A DNA stretch of 64,000 bases from DASPGQ01 sp035457705 (GTDB lineage Bacteria; Acidobacteriota; Vicinamibacteria; Marinacidobacterales; SMYC01), in NCBI GenBank assembly GCA_035457705.1, contig DATIBD010000074.1, positions 62,001 through 126,000 of the forward strand. Reading direction: 5' to 3'. Position 1 is the first letter of the stretch. Every line of letters starts with the position of its first letter. The notes under the pieces were generated by a model. The model worked only from the letters and a program-made list of their open reading frames with translations. It ran no database searches and had not been told where the DNA came from. Positions 34,793 through 42,634 of the stretch are shown piece after piece. A program made the position numbers and the translations under genes.

Positions 34793-35827
34793 ATGTGTGT
34801 TAATCGGTCGAGCTGGATGCTGGCGGTGGCGGTCATCGCGGCGGTCGCGGCGAGCGCGGGTAGTCTCGAGGCCCAGTCGACGACCACGAACCCGTTTCGA
34901 CCGATCGTGAACTGGGGCGAGCTGCCCGACGGGCGAACGTTCGGATCCACCAGCGCGGTGGACATCGCTGCCGACGGCAACATCTGGGTCGTCGAGCGGT
35001 GCGGCGCTAATACCTGTGTCGGCTCGGACGTCGATCCCGTCCTGCTTTTCACGAGGGAGGGAAAGCTCCTCCGCAGCTTCGGCTCGGGCCTGTTCGCCTG
35101 GCCGCACGGCATCGACGTGGACGGCGACGGTAACCTCTGGGTCACGGACGCCTGGCGTGAGGGTGCCACCGACACCGGACACGTCGTCTACAAGTTCAAC
35201 CCGAACGGCGAGCTCCTGATGACGATCGGCGAGCCGGGAGTACCGGGCGATCCGCCGCGGCACCTCAGGCGACCTTCGGACGTCCTGGTGGCACCGAACG
35301 GCGAGATCTACATCGTCGAGGCGCACGATCAGTCGGTGAATCGGGTCACGAAGTGGGCGGCGGACGGAGCCTACATCGAGACCTGGGGCGAAACGGGTTA
35401 CGGGCCAAAGCAGTTTCGCGATCCGCACGCGCTCGCCATGGACTCGCAGGGCCGTCTCTTCGTGGGAGATCGCTACAACAACCGCATCCAGGTCTTCGAT
35501 CAAGAGGGCAACTTCCTCGCCATCTGGACGCAGTTCGGCCGCCCGAGCGGTATATTCATCGACGCGAACGATCTCATCTACGTCGCCGATTCGGAATCGA
35601 GCCCGGCGCCCGACGAGTACATGGGAATGCGAAACGCCGGCTGGGAAAAAGGAATCCGAATCGGCGACGCGCGCACCGGCTGGGTGCGCCACTTCATCCC
35701 CGACGATCGCGTCAACGTGACGGGCTACAGCGGTCCTGAAGGGATTGCCGTGGACGACGAGGGTAATCTCTATGGAGCGGAGGTCACGCAGCAACGTGTC
35801 GTGAAATGGGTGCGGTTTCGCCCGTAG
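34793..35827 (+). CDS. Secreted NHL-repeat beta-propeller protein
   Basis: ATG 34793 follows GAGGAG and opens a signal peptide (SWMLAVAVIAAVAASAGSLE). The frame opens upstream without support. The mature protein of about 315 residues is made of NHL blades: AVDIAADGNIWVVERCG, GIDVDGDGNLWVTDAWR, DVLVAPNGEIYIVEAHDQSV, ALAMDSQGRLFVGDRYNNRI and GIAVDDEGNLYGAEVTQQ. Two cysteines in the first blade may form a disulfide. It resembles the lipoprotein at 21.5 kb but lacks a lipobox, so it is probably free in the periplasm. Ligand unknown. Confidence 0.88.
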   Translation: MCVNRSSWMLAVAVIAAVAASAGSLEAQSTTTNPFRPIVNWGELPDGRTFGSTSAVDIAADGNIWVVERCGANTCVGSDVDPVLLFTREGKLLRSFGSGLFAWPHGIDVDGDGNLWVTDAWREGATDTGHVVYKFNPNGELLMTIGEPGVPGDPPRHLRRPSDVLVAPNGEIYIVEAHDQSVNRVTKWAADGAYIETWGETGYGPKQFRDPHALAMDSQGRLFVGDRYNNRIQVFDQEGNFLAIWTQFGRPSGIFIDANDLIYVADSESSPAPDEYMGMRNAGWEKGIRIGDARTGWVRHFIPDDRVNVTGYSGPEGIAVDDEGNLYGAEVTQQRVVKWVRFRP

Positions 35828-35884
35828 CGCATAGACGCGTCATCTTCTGACGCCTCGACTAGGCGAAGGTGAGCCCGTGCAGCG

Positions 35885-35893
35885 TGCTACAAT
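35885..35893 (+). promoter_or_regulatory. Candidate extended -10 promoter element
   Basis: TGCTACAAT has the form of an extended -10 box (TG, one base, TACAAT). It lies about 37 bases upstream of the radical SAM gene, with a GGAGGAGG run between. No convincing -35 hexamer is present, as expected for extended -10 promoters. Immediately upstream, 35837-35853 can form a small GCGTCA / TGACGC hairpin that could end the NHL gene transcript. Confidence 0.35.
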
Positions 35894-35930
35894 TCGCGGA
35901 GGAGGAAGCAGGAAGTGAGAGTGAAAGACC

Positions 35931-37244
35931 ATGGAAGCGACCACCGACCCGCGCGGCACCGAGGTCGGTAGCTATTTCATCGCGAACTACCCTCCCTTCT
36001 TCTTCTGGAGCGCAGATCATCTCTCAAAGGTCGAAAAAGTCCTCGACCGGAGCCCCGATCCTTCCGTCCCCCTGGGGCTATACCTCCATGTTCCCTTTTG
36101 CCGGAAGCGCTGCAAATTTTGCTATTTTCGGGTTTACACCGACAAGAACGCGAAGGACGTCGAGCGTTACGACGAAGCGCTCGTGCGCGAGATGGAGCTC
36201 TACCGAGACCGCCGTGCTCTTCAAGACCGAGCTCTGCGCTTCGTCTATTTCGGCGGCGGAACACCCTCCTTCCTGAGCGCGAAGCAGCTCGGTAACCTAG
36301 TCCGCGGTCTCGAGCGATCCGTCTCCTGGAACGACGCGGAGGAAGTGACCTTCGAGTGCGAGCCGGGGACCTTGAGCGAGGCGAAGCTTCGCACCCTGCG
36401 AACCATCGGCGTCAGCCGTCTGAGCCTTGGCATCGAGAGCTGGAACGACGACATATTGCGCGAGAACGGCCGCGCCCACCTATCGGCCGAGATCGAGCGG
36501 GCGTGGGAGTGGATCGGGGACGTTGGCTTTCCCTATGTGAACGTGGATCTCATCGCTGGCATGGTGGGGGAGACTGACGAGACGTGGGATGAGAGCGTGT
36601 CGCGAACGCTCGCCCTCGCCCCCGACAGCGTCACGATTTATCAGATGGAGCTTCCCTACAACACCGTCTATTCAAAAGAGATCCTCGTCGAGGGAAAGCG
36701 CATGCCGGTGGCGAGCTGGGAGCAGAAGCGAAATTGGTTGAGACGAGCCTTCGAGAGATTCGAGAGCTCGGGCTACGGCGTGTCGAGTGGATACACGCTC
36801 GTCAAGGATCCCGAGACGTGTAATTTCAGCTACCGTGACAGCTTGTGGCACGGATCCGATCTCGTGGCTCTGGGCGTGGCGTCTTTCTCCCATGTCGGCG
36901 GCGTCCACTATCAAAACCTCGATCGTTTCGAGAATTACGTGGAAGCGGTTTCACGGGGGAAGCTCCCTTTGCGGCGCGCCTTCGTCGCCGGCGAGCGGGA
37001 GAAGCTCATCCGCGAGCTCATCCTGCAGATGAAGCTCGGCCGCCTCTCGAGGAGTTACTTTCGGAAGAAGTTCGGACGCGACATCCTCGAGGATTTCCAG
37101 GATCCTCTCGGTGACCTCCAGGAGCGCGGGCTCCTGACGATCGAGGGAGACGCGCTTCGGCTCAGTCGCGAGGCGCTCCTTCGCGTCGATTCGCTCCTTC
37201 CGCGGTTCTTTCTCCCCGAGCACCGGAGCACGCGCTACACATGA
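35931..37244 (+). CDS. HemN/HemW-like radical SAM protein
   Basis: The 437-residue protein has the radical SAM cluster motif CRKRCKFC (Cys 57, 61, 64) within HVPFCRKRCKFCYF, and FGGGTPSFL and GIESWNDDILRENGR as in coproporphyrinogen-oxidase-like enzymes. The C-terminal HemN-type domain is present (ELILQMKLGRLSRSYFRKKF). The motif spacing is that of HemN/HemW, but the residues around it (CYFRVYTDK instead of CxYCDF) set it in a side branch, so heme synthesis is doubtful. Its stop overlaps the start of a flavoprotein gene, suggesting that the two act on the same substrate. Confidence 0.88.
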   Translation: MEATTDPRGTEVGSYFIANYPPFFFWSADHLSKVEKVLDRSPDPSVPLGLYLHVPFCRKRCKFCYFRVYTDKNAKDVERYDEALVREMELYRDRRALQDRALRFVYFGGGTPSFLSAKQLGNLVRGLERSVSWNDAEEVTFECEPGTLSEAKLRTLRTIGVSRLSLGIESWNDDILRENGRAHLSAEIERAWEWIGDVGFPYVNVDLIAGMVGETDETWDESVSRTLALAPDSVTIYQMELPYNTVYSKEILVEGKRMPVASWEQKRNWLRRAFERFESSGYGVSSGYTLVKDPETCNFSYRDSLWHGSDLVALGVASFSHVGGVHYQNLDRFENYVEAVSRGKLPLRRAFVAGEREKLIRELILQMKLGRLSRSYFRKKFGRDILEDFQDPLGDLQERGLLTIEGDALRLSREALLRVDSLLPRFFLPEHRSTRYT

Positions 37245-38485
37245 GCTCGGCGAGACTTCCGAGCCGGGCCGAGGTCGTCGTTCTCGGCGGTGGTCCTGCG
37301 GGTGCCGCCACTGCCACGCTTCTCGCCAGGGCGGGTCGCGACGTGATGCTTCTCGAGAAGGAGCGATTCCCTCGGTTCCACATCGGGGAGTCTCTGATGC
37401 CCGCCACGTACTGGATCTTCGAGAAGCTGGGCATGCTGCCGCGTCTCCGCCAAAGCGGCTCTCCGGTGAAGGCGAGCGTGCAGTTCGTGTCCGCCGAGGG
37501 GAAGGCCTCGCGCCCGTTCTATTTCTTCGAGCGCGATCCGCGCGAATGCTCTTACACCTGGCAGGTGGAGAGGGCATGGCTCGACTCCGCCATGCTGGAA
37601 AACGCCGCCGAGAGTGGCTGCCACGTGCACCTGGGCGCGTTCGCGCGGGACGTGATCTTCGAGGACGCGCGGGTCGTCGGCGTCGAGGCGAGCATGGACG
37701 GAGGCCCTCATGAGCGCATCGAGGCCGATGTCGTCGTGGACGCCACCGGCCTCACCTCGATCGTCTCGCGACGGCTCAACCTCAGGCGCCGCGACCCCGG
37801 ACTCGGAAAGGCCGCCGTCTTCGCGCACTACGAGAACGGTCGTCGGGATAGCGGAGTCGACGAGGGGGCGACGATCGTCCTCCACACCCGCGGGAACCGC
37901 GGATGGTTCTGGTACATCCCTCTCTCCGACAATCGGGTGAGCGTGGGCGTCGTCGCGGCGCCGGAGGACCTTTTCATTGGGGGGCTGTCGCACGAGGAGG
38001 TCCTCGACCGGGAAATTCGTGATTGCAGGGGGATCGCCGAGCGCCTCTCGAAGGCGCGGCGGGTCTCGAACGTCCACGTCGAGAAAGACTACTCCTACCG
38101 GGCTGACCGCGTGGCAGGGGACGGCTTCGTCCTCGTCGGCGACGCGTTCGGCTTTCTCGATCCGATCTACTCCTCGGGCGTCTTCTTGGCGCTCGCTTCC
38201 GCAGATATGGCGGCTTCGTCCATCGACGACGCGCTTCGAGCTCGAGACACGAGCGCTGCCCGTCTGGGCCAATTCGGACCGAAGCTGCTCTCGGGGATGG
38301 AAGCGGTGCGCCGGCTCGTGTACGCCTTCTACACCCCGGGGTTCAGCTTCGCGACCTTCGTCGGAGAGCATCCGGAGCACCGCGACCGCATCACCGATAT
38401 CCTGATCGGCGACGTCTTCAAGGACGATGTCCACGAAGTCTTCGCGGATCTCGAACGCTTCATGCAAGCCGCGCCGTACCGCTAG
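37241..38485 (+). CDS. FAD-dependent oxidoreductase of the halogenase/geranylgeranyl reductase superfamily
   Basis: The 414-residue flavoprotein has the Rossmann motif VVLGGGPAGAATATLLA, then LLEKERFPRFHIGESLMP, a signature of flavin-dependent halogenase-like and related monooxygenase enzymes. The second FAD site reads LVGDAFGFLDPIYSSGV. The halogenase WxWxIP motif appears as GWFWYIPL, a near match, so halogenation is not excluded. A catalytic lysine could not be assigned. Its ATG overlaps the radical SAM stop by four bases. The pair probably modifies a lipid, polyketide or peptide-derived compound; no biosynthetic scaffold enzyme is nearby. Confidence 0.85.
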   Translation: MSSARLPSRAEVVVLGGGPAGAATATLLARAGRDVMLLEKERFPRFHIGESLMPATYWIFEKLGMLPRLRQSGSPVKASVQFVSAEGKASRPFYFFERDPRECSYTWQVERAWLDSAMLENAAESGCHVHLGAFARDVIFEDARVVGVEASMDGGPHERIEADVVVDATGLTSIVSRRLNLRRRDPGLGKAAVFAHYENGRRDSGVDEGATIVLHTRGNRGWFWYIPLSDNRVSVGVVAAPEDLFIGGLSHEEVLDREIRDCRGIAERLSKARRVSNVHVEKDYSYRADRVAGDGFVLVGDAFGFLDPIYSSGVFLALASADMAASSIDDALRARDTSAARLGQFGPKLLSGMEAVRRLVYAFYTPGFSFATFVGEHPEHRDRITDILIGDVFKDDVHEVFADLERFMQAAPYR

Positions 38486-38555
38486 CTGTCTGACGGCCAA
38501 CGGAGGATGAAGCCACAAAACGGTTGCCAGCATCGCCTCTGCCAAAGCGTGGACG

Positions 38556-38756
38556 TTATTCGGTTGACTTGCGGTCGCGTGGGTCTCGAATGGAAAGCTC
38601 CTCGGTGGAACGCTGCCCCTGCGCACCGAGGGCCACGACTCCCAGGATCGTAACGAGGATCATCGGTGTCGGGCCCATCTTGATCCACTCCGCTCGGCGC
38701 GCGGCCTGGGGTCCGTGCCATGGTCGCCATCGGTAGCGCCGGCTATCTTCTATCAA
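38556..38756 (-). CDS. Possible small single-helix membrane protein
   Basis: A 66-codon frame from TTG 38756 to 38556 contains one hydrophobic helix (MGPTPMILVTILGVVALGAQ) after an Arg/Trp-rich N-terminus (RRYRWRPWHG), and a polar tail. It would be divergent from the next gene, with the start codons touching. No strong ribosome site is visible. The amphipathic layout looks like a real small protein, but support is weak. Confidence 0.4.
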   Translation of the reverse strand: MIEDSRRYRWRPWHGPQAARRAEWIKMGPTPMILVTILGVVALGAQGQRSTEELSIRDPRDRKSTE

Positions 38757-39103
38757 TGGACGGACGTGTAACGCGCAAGGTCGAGTCGATCTGGTCCACC
38801 GCTGACGCGCGCCGCCGCGCGCTCGACATCCTTCAGCGGTACCAGGGAGACGGATCCGAGTCTGGGCAGACGCGCATTCGACTCGCGATGCTCAAGTTGG
38901 CCGCGGGGTCTCTCGATGAGCTCGAAGAGCTCCTCGAGGACGCCCAACGAGACTTCCGAGACGTCGTTGCCGCGGCCGAGTATCCCGAAGCCCTGCGCTC
39001 GAGCCACTTGCGAGGCCCGCACCTTTCGCCCGAGGAGCAGCGCGAGCTCGAAGCCATCCGCGAACGCGATCGGCTGCAGTACGAGCGTTGGCTAGACGAA
39101 TGA
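38756..39103 (+). CDS. Hypothetical helical protein
   Basis: The 115-residue soluble protein is probably all helical, rich in Glu, Arg and Leu (LDELEELLEDAQRDFRDVVA, SPEEQRELEAIRERDRLQYE). The start is ATG 38756; the upstream extension of the frame lacks a ribosome site. The final residues ERDRLQYERWLDE are typical of small conserved proteins of unknown role. No domain recognised. Confidence 0.6.
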   Translation: MDGRVTRKVESIWSTADARRRALDILQRYQGDGSESGQTRIRLAMLKLAAGSLDELEELLEDAQRDFRDVVAAAEYPEALRSSHLRGPHLSPEEQRELEAIRERDRLQYERWLDE

Positions 39104-39155
39104 TCAGGACTTCTCCACTACGAATACCAGGTGCCACCGGGTGAACTCAAATCGC

Positions 39156-39178
39156 CTTCTCTGAGAATTCTTGAGAAG
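39156..39178. promoter_or_regulatory. Imperfect palindrome, candidate operator
   Basis: CTTCTC and GAGAAG flank a GAATTC core, making a 23-bp near-palindrome. Related half-sites (CTCTCTGAGG, CTTCTGATTCTC) follow within 35 bases. The cluster lies about 70 bases upstream of a secreted protein remnant. Spaced copies of the same TCTGAG/CTTCTGA words suggest a binding site array for a regulator. Confidence 0.4.
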
Positions 39179-39247
39179 TTTTGACCTCCTCTCTGAGGAC
39201 TTCTGATTCTCCCGCCTGCTACATCTCTTGCACTCAAGGAGGGTGCG

Positions 39248-39679
39248 ATGCGTGGTGCTTGGCTGGCGGCGATCCTCGGAGGGAGTGTCCTAGCTGTCCC
39301 GGCACCAGTGGCCACGGGCGGGGAGTGGAACGATCTGAGAATCCTCTGGCGTGACCACCACGGGCTCTTCCGCGATTTCGAACAGGCTCGCTCGGAAGCG
39401 GACGCGGTCTTCCGCCAGCTCGGTGTCGGTGGCTTGGGAAGGGGAGCCAGAAGTGGAGCACGCCGAGTCGGAAGTTCAAATTCAGGTTGTCGTCATGCCC
39501 TCCGAGCCGTCCGGTTGGAGGCTTCCGAAAAATGCGATGGGAGTCGTGCTCCTCCCCGACCGAAGCCCGCAGGAAACGGTGTACCTCTTCTATGCCCCGA
39601 TCCTGAGGAGTCTCGGTATCGCAAACGACAACGGGTCCTTGTTGAAACCCAGGGAGCGTAGAGACATCGCGCGGGCCAT
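39248..39679 (+). pseudogene. N-terminal half of a metalloprotease-like secreted protein
   Basis: ATG 39248, after AAGGAGGG, opens a signal peptide (MRGAWLAAILGGSVLAVPAP) and continues to FRQLGVG near 39428. There the frame shifts, apparently by a two-base loss (GAG reduced to G). The match continues in another frame: EVQIQVVVMPSEPSGW, AMGVVLLPDRSPQETVYLFY, and RRDIARAIG. In full-length relatives this point leads directly into the HExxH motif, but here the sequence changes to a winged-helix fragment. Frameshift and truncation make it non-functional. Confidence 0.6.
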
Positions 39680-39682
39680 CGG

Positions 39683-40021
39683 GTGCACGTCGAGCCCAAG
39701 GCGATGCGCGTGCTCGCCGAGCTCGCCCGTCACCCGGGCGAGGACGTCACGCGGGAGTCGCTCATGAAGGCCGTCTGGGACGGAGGCTCTGTAAGCGGTA
39801 GCGCACTGACGAACGCGATCTGGGAGCTTCGCCAGGCGCTCGGAGACAACCGGAGCGAGCCCGCCTTCATTCAGACCGTGCCGGGGAAAGGATATCGCCT
39901 CGTGGCGTCCGCGACCCCGGCCCGCGACCGAAGGGTGCCAAGCCCGCGAAAGGTCACCCTACTCTACGCACTCGGACTCCTTCTGGCGTTTCTTCTCGGG
40001 CTCGGCGTTGGCGCTCTCTGA
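39683..40021 (+). CDS. ToxR/CadC-like winged-helix protein with one membrane helix, N-terminally shortened
   Basis: From GTG 39683 the 112-residue protein holds most of an OmpR-type winged helix: HVEPKAMRVLAELARHPGED, SLMKAVWDG, ALTNAIWELRQALGDN and FIQTVPGKGYRLVA. A single membrane helix near the C-terminus (LLYALGLLLAFLLGLGVGAL) ends the protein. The first strands of the domain, about 20 residues that normally precede HVEPKAM, are missing because the gene is joined to the metalloprotease remnant. The periplasmic domain of ToxR-type regulators is absent too. It may be inactive. Confidence 0.65.
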   Translation: MHVEPKAMRVLAELARHPGEDVTRESLMKAVWDGGSVSGSALTNAIWELRQALGDNRSEPAFIQTVPGKGYRLVASATPARDRRVPSPRKVTLLYALGLLLAFLLGLGVGAL

Positions 40022-40026
40022 TTCGA

Positions 40027-41376
40027 TCAAGCCGCGCCCGCCAAGGCAAGCGGTAGAGTGATGGTCGCTCTGGTTCCGCGGCCCGGCTCGCTCGAGATCT
40101 CCAGCAGTCCCCCGTGCTCGGTGATGATGCTCCGGGAGACGAAGAGCCCCCAGCCCGTTCCGACGCGAGCGCCCTCCGGGCGAAATGCCGGATCGAACAG
40201 ATAGGGCAGCCGCTCCACAGGAATTCCCTTCCCGTCGTCGTGCACCTCGAGCACGACGTGCGAACCCCGGTTGGCGGTCGTGATCTTGATGGTGCCGCGG
40301 GCGTCGGTCGCCGCGGCCGCGTTCCGCAACAGGTTGGAGAAGACGGCGCTCAACTGTTGAGGTCGACACTTCAACGGTGGAAGCGGTTTCAGATCGAGCT
40401 TCACGCCAGCCCTTCCGCCGAGCTCGCCTCCGAGAAGGGCCACCGTGTCGACCCAGAGCTCGTTCAAGTTGACCATCTGGATCTCGGCCCGGTCGAGGTT
40501 GGTGAAATGCTTGATCCGATCGATCGTATCGGTGAGCCTCCGCAAGGACTGACGCGCGGTCTCGGCGACGCCCGTGGCGACTTCCTCGAGCTGATCAGGC
40601 GGCACCTTGTGACCCGCTTTGCCGATGAGTGACACGAGAGTATCCATGGAGCTCCGTAACGCCCCGAGCGGAGAGTTGAACTCGTGACTCAAGGCGGCGG
40701 CGAACCGTCCTAGAGACCGCGCATTCTCCGCGACGACGAGGCGAGCCTGCGCCGACCGGAGCTCCTCGAAAGCCTTTTCGGCGTTCCTCCGTGCCCGGTA
40801 GGCGGAGGCGCGCTGTCGGTAGAGGATCGTCGCCAACAAGGTGCAGATGAGGGTCACGATGAGGACGCTGACGATGGGGATGGCGCCCTGTTCGGCCCGC
40901 TCAATCCCGGCCGCCATGGCCACGGTGATTCCGAGGCCCATCAAAAGGACTTGTAGAGGCTTCATCGGGAAAGCCGAGATCGCGACGAGCATCACCACCG
41001 TCACTTTGATCGTCGCGAGGTGCGCGGCATGGACGGGGTCGGAAACGGTGCTCATCAGTCCAAAGATGGCTTCGAGGGATACGAGAAACCCCGCTAGAGC
41101 CCCGATGAGTCGGTAATAGGGTTGCAAGCTCGGAGCGAACGAAAGGCCGAGCGGGACGAATGCGAGAGCCAGCGTCGGCAGGCTGCGCTTCAGGGTGAAG
41201 AGAGACATCCCGGGTACTCCGATGAGTCCCATCAAAACGACGAGGAGCGGGGCGCCGATGGCGATTCCCGACACGATACGGAGGCCCGTGAGCGACAAGC
41301 GCTCGAGCTCCATCCGGAATTCGATATCGCGCTCGTCTTGCGGGAAGACGAGCTCGCGCACGTGAGTTGTCGTCAT
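40027..41376 (-). CDS. Membrane sensor histidine kinase
   Basis: The 449-residue protein has about six hydrophobic helices in the first 190 residues and a short coiled linker (AEKAFEELRSAQARLVVAEN). A kinase core follows: H-box ALSHEFNSPLGAL (His 230), N-box NLLRNAAAATD, G1 DDGKGIP and G2 GTGWGLFVSRSI. It would autophosphorylate in response to a membrane signal. No response regulator gene is adjacent; the convergent winged-helix gene lacks a receiver domain. It is an orphan kinase here. Confidence 0.9.
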   Translation of the reverse strand: MTTTHVRELVFPQDERDIEFRMELERLSLTGLRIVSGIAIGAPLLVVLMGLIGVPGMSLFTLKRSLPTLALAFVPLGLSFAPSLQPYYRLIGALAGFLVSLEAIFGLMSTVSDPVHAAHLATIKVTVVMLVAISAFPMKPLQVLLMGLGITVAMAAGIERAEQGAIPIVSVLIVTLICTLLATILYRQRASAYRARRNAEKAFEELRSAQARLVVAENARSLGRFAAALSHEFNSPLGALRSSMDTLVSLIGKAGHKVPPDQLEEVATGVAETARQSLRRLTDTIDRIKHFTNLDRAEIQMVNLNELWVDTVALLGGELGGRAGVKLDLKPLPPLKCRPQQLSAVFSNLLRNAAAATDARGTIKITTANRGSHVVLEVHDDGKGIPVERLPYLFDPAFRPEGARVGTGWGLFVSRSIITEHGGLLEISSEPGRGTRATITLPLALAGAA

Positions 41377-41720
41377 GGCGCAAGTTTAGTTGCGCGCCGC
41401 CCAACTGCAAGTGGCGAGAGGGATGCGGACTCGACGGCGTTGGCGACATGTTCCTTCGCCGGTGTCGGCGGCGGGTTGTGTCTAGATCTCGTGAGGCGCG
41501 CCGGTCGTTCTCGAGGCAGCGCCTAGCCGAGACTGCTAGCGACGAACACGCTTGACGTCGCCTTTTCGACGACTCCGTGATCGCCGTCGCGTTCGACCTC
41601 TACCTTGAGGGCGCCACCTCGATCGCGTCGCCGAGTGAGCGTGACGACTTTACCGGGAGGCGTTCTCACTGGATCCTTCGGCGCCCAACTCCGAAGTGAT
41701 CGGTGCTGGCCGCTGGGTTT
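41377..41720. other. Gap of about 340 bases with possible C-terminal remnant
   Basis: No complete gene is visible. On the minus strand, from about 41680 to a stop at 41523, a frame reads VRTPPGKVVTLTRRRDRGGA then LKVEVERDGDHGVVEKATSS. This resembles the closing strands of a hotdog-fold or similar small enzyme. It has no start and no conserved catalytic residues, so it is at most a fragment. No promoter of the histidine kinase was recognised. Confidence 0.3.
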
Positions 41721-42266
41721 CTACGGCTGCAGATTGAAAGGAGCGACGAACAGGTCGTCCAGGTCTGCAATCATCGGAGTCGTCGCGGTAGGAGCGCTGA
41801 AAAGTTCTGGTGACCAAGGTTCACAGCCGCCTGAAGTCAAGCGTGAGTTGAGGGTGACCATATTTTTGGGGGCGTTGTCGGGAAGCTGGTAGACCTCTCG
41901 GTCGGCGTTGACCAAGAAAAGGCCACAGCTCGGTCCGAATGGACTCGCGGTCTGGACGCTCGCGCGCACATACGGGGTGCCGGTACAGTTCGCTGTGGTG
42001 AAGTATCCGGCAGAAGGCGAGATCAGTTCGCCGGCTTGGAACGACAACGGAACCGGGCAGTCTCCATACTTCAACACGACGGTCACCGAGTTCCCAGAAA
42101 CAATAGCCTGCCCAACGACATTCTCGGGCGTGTCGCTGTCCACGATGACGGCCCGCGGCAACTGAATCGACGATTCTGGTTCGAGCGTTTGCCCAATCGC
42201 GAATTGACCCAGGATAGCAGCCGCTACAACAACGAGACTCGTCCAGAGAGAAATCCTTGCGGTCAT
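41721..42266 (-). CDS. Secreted protein of unknown function
   Basis: ATG 42266 follows GGAGGCG. The 181-residue protein starts with a signal peptide (ISLWTSLVVVAAAILGQFAIG). The mature part is beta-rich (AIVSGNSVTVVLKYGDCPVP, YVRASVQTASPFGPSCGLFL) and has four cysteines that could form two disulfides. No family recognised. It is flanked on both sides by gaps of about 350 bases. Confidence 0.7.
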   Translation of the reverse strand: MTARISLWTSLVVVAAAILGQFAIGQTLEPESSIQLPRAVIVDSDTPENVVGQAIVSGNSVTVVLKYGDCPVPLSFQAGELISPSAGYFTTANCTGTPYVRASVQTASPFGPSCGLFLVNADREVYQLPDNAPKNMVTLNSRLTSGGCEPWSPELFSAPTATTPMIADLDDLFVAPFNLQP

Positions 42267-42634
42267 TGATGCGCCTCCGTTTTTTGGGTCGAAGGTGCGA
42301 TTCTAGCACGGATGCGGCTTTGGTGCGGCCGGGTCGTCGGTCCCGAGGTCGTCCTTCTCGGGATCCCCTGGGTCGGGAAGGAGCATCCCCCTCGGGGAGT
42401 CGTTCCCGGGAATCCGAGCCGGAAGAACGGCCGCTCTGATCATGGCGGAGAGCGCGTGCGGCTCCGAGCCGAGCCCCCGTCGCACCGAACGCCGGAGCGA
42501 GGTTCCGGCTGGTCGGAAGCCCTGCCGGTGAAGAGCCCGATCGTGCCAGATGTCTAGACAGAGGGTTGCGCCTCACCATGACGTTCGAGTTTCCTTTGGA
42601 GCAGACTCTCGACCATCGCGGAGTGATCAGGGTT
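42267..42634. other. Gap of about 370 bases, no gene seen
   Basis: Open frames here are short and look like high-GC noise. A perfect palindrome TTCCCGGGAA lies in the middle. Nothing coding or RNA-like could be supported. Confidence 0.5.

Noticed and set aside
35931..37244. Assignment as hemN or hemW
   Set aside because: The cluster motif spacing fits, but the surrounding residues and the coupled flavoprotein do not support a heme role.
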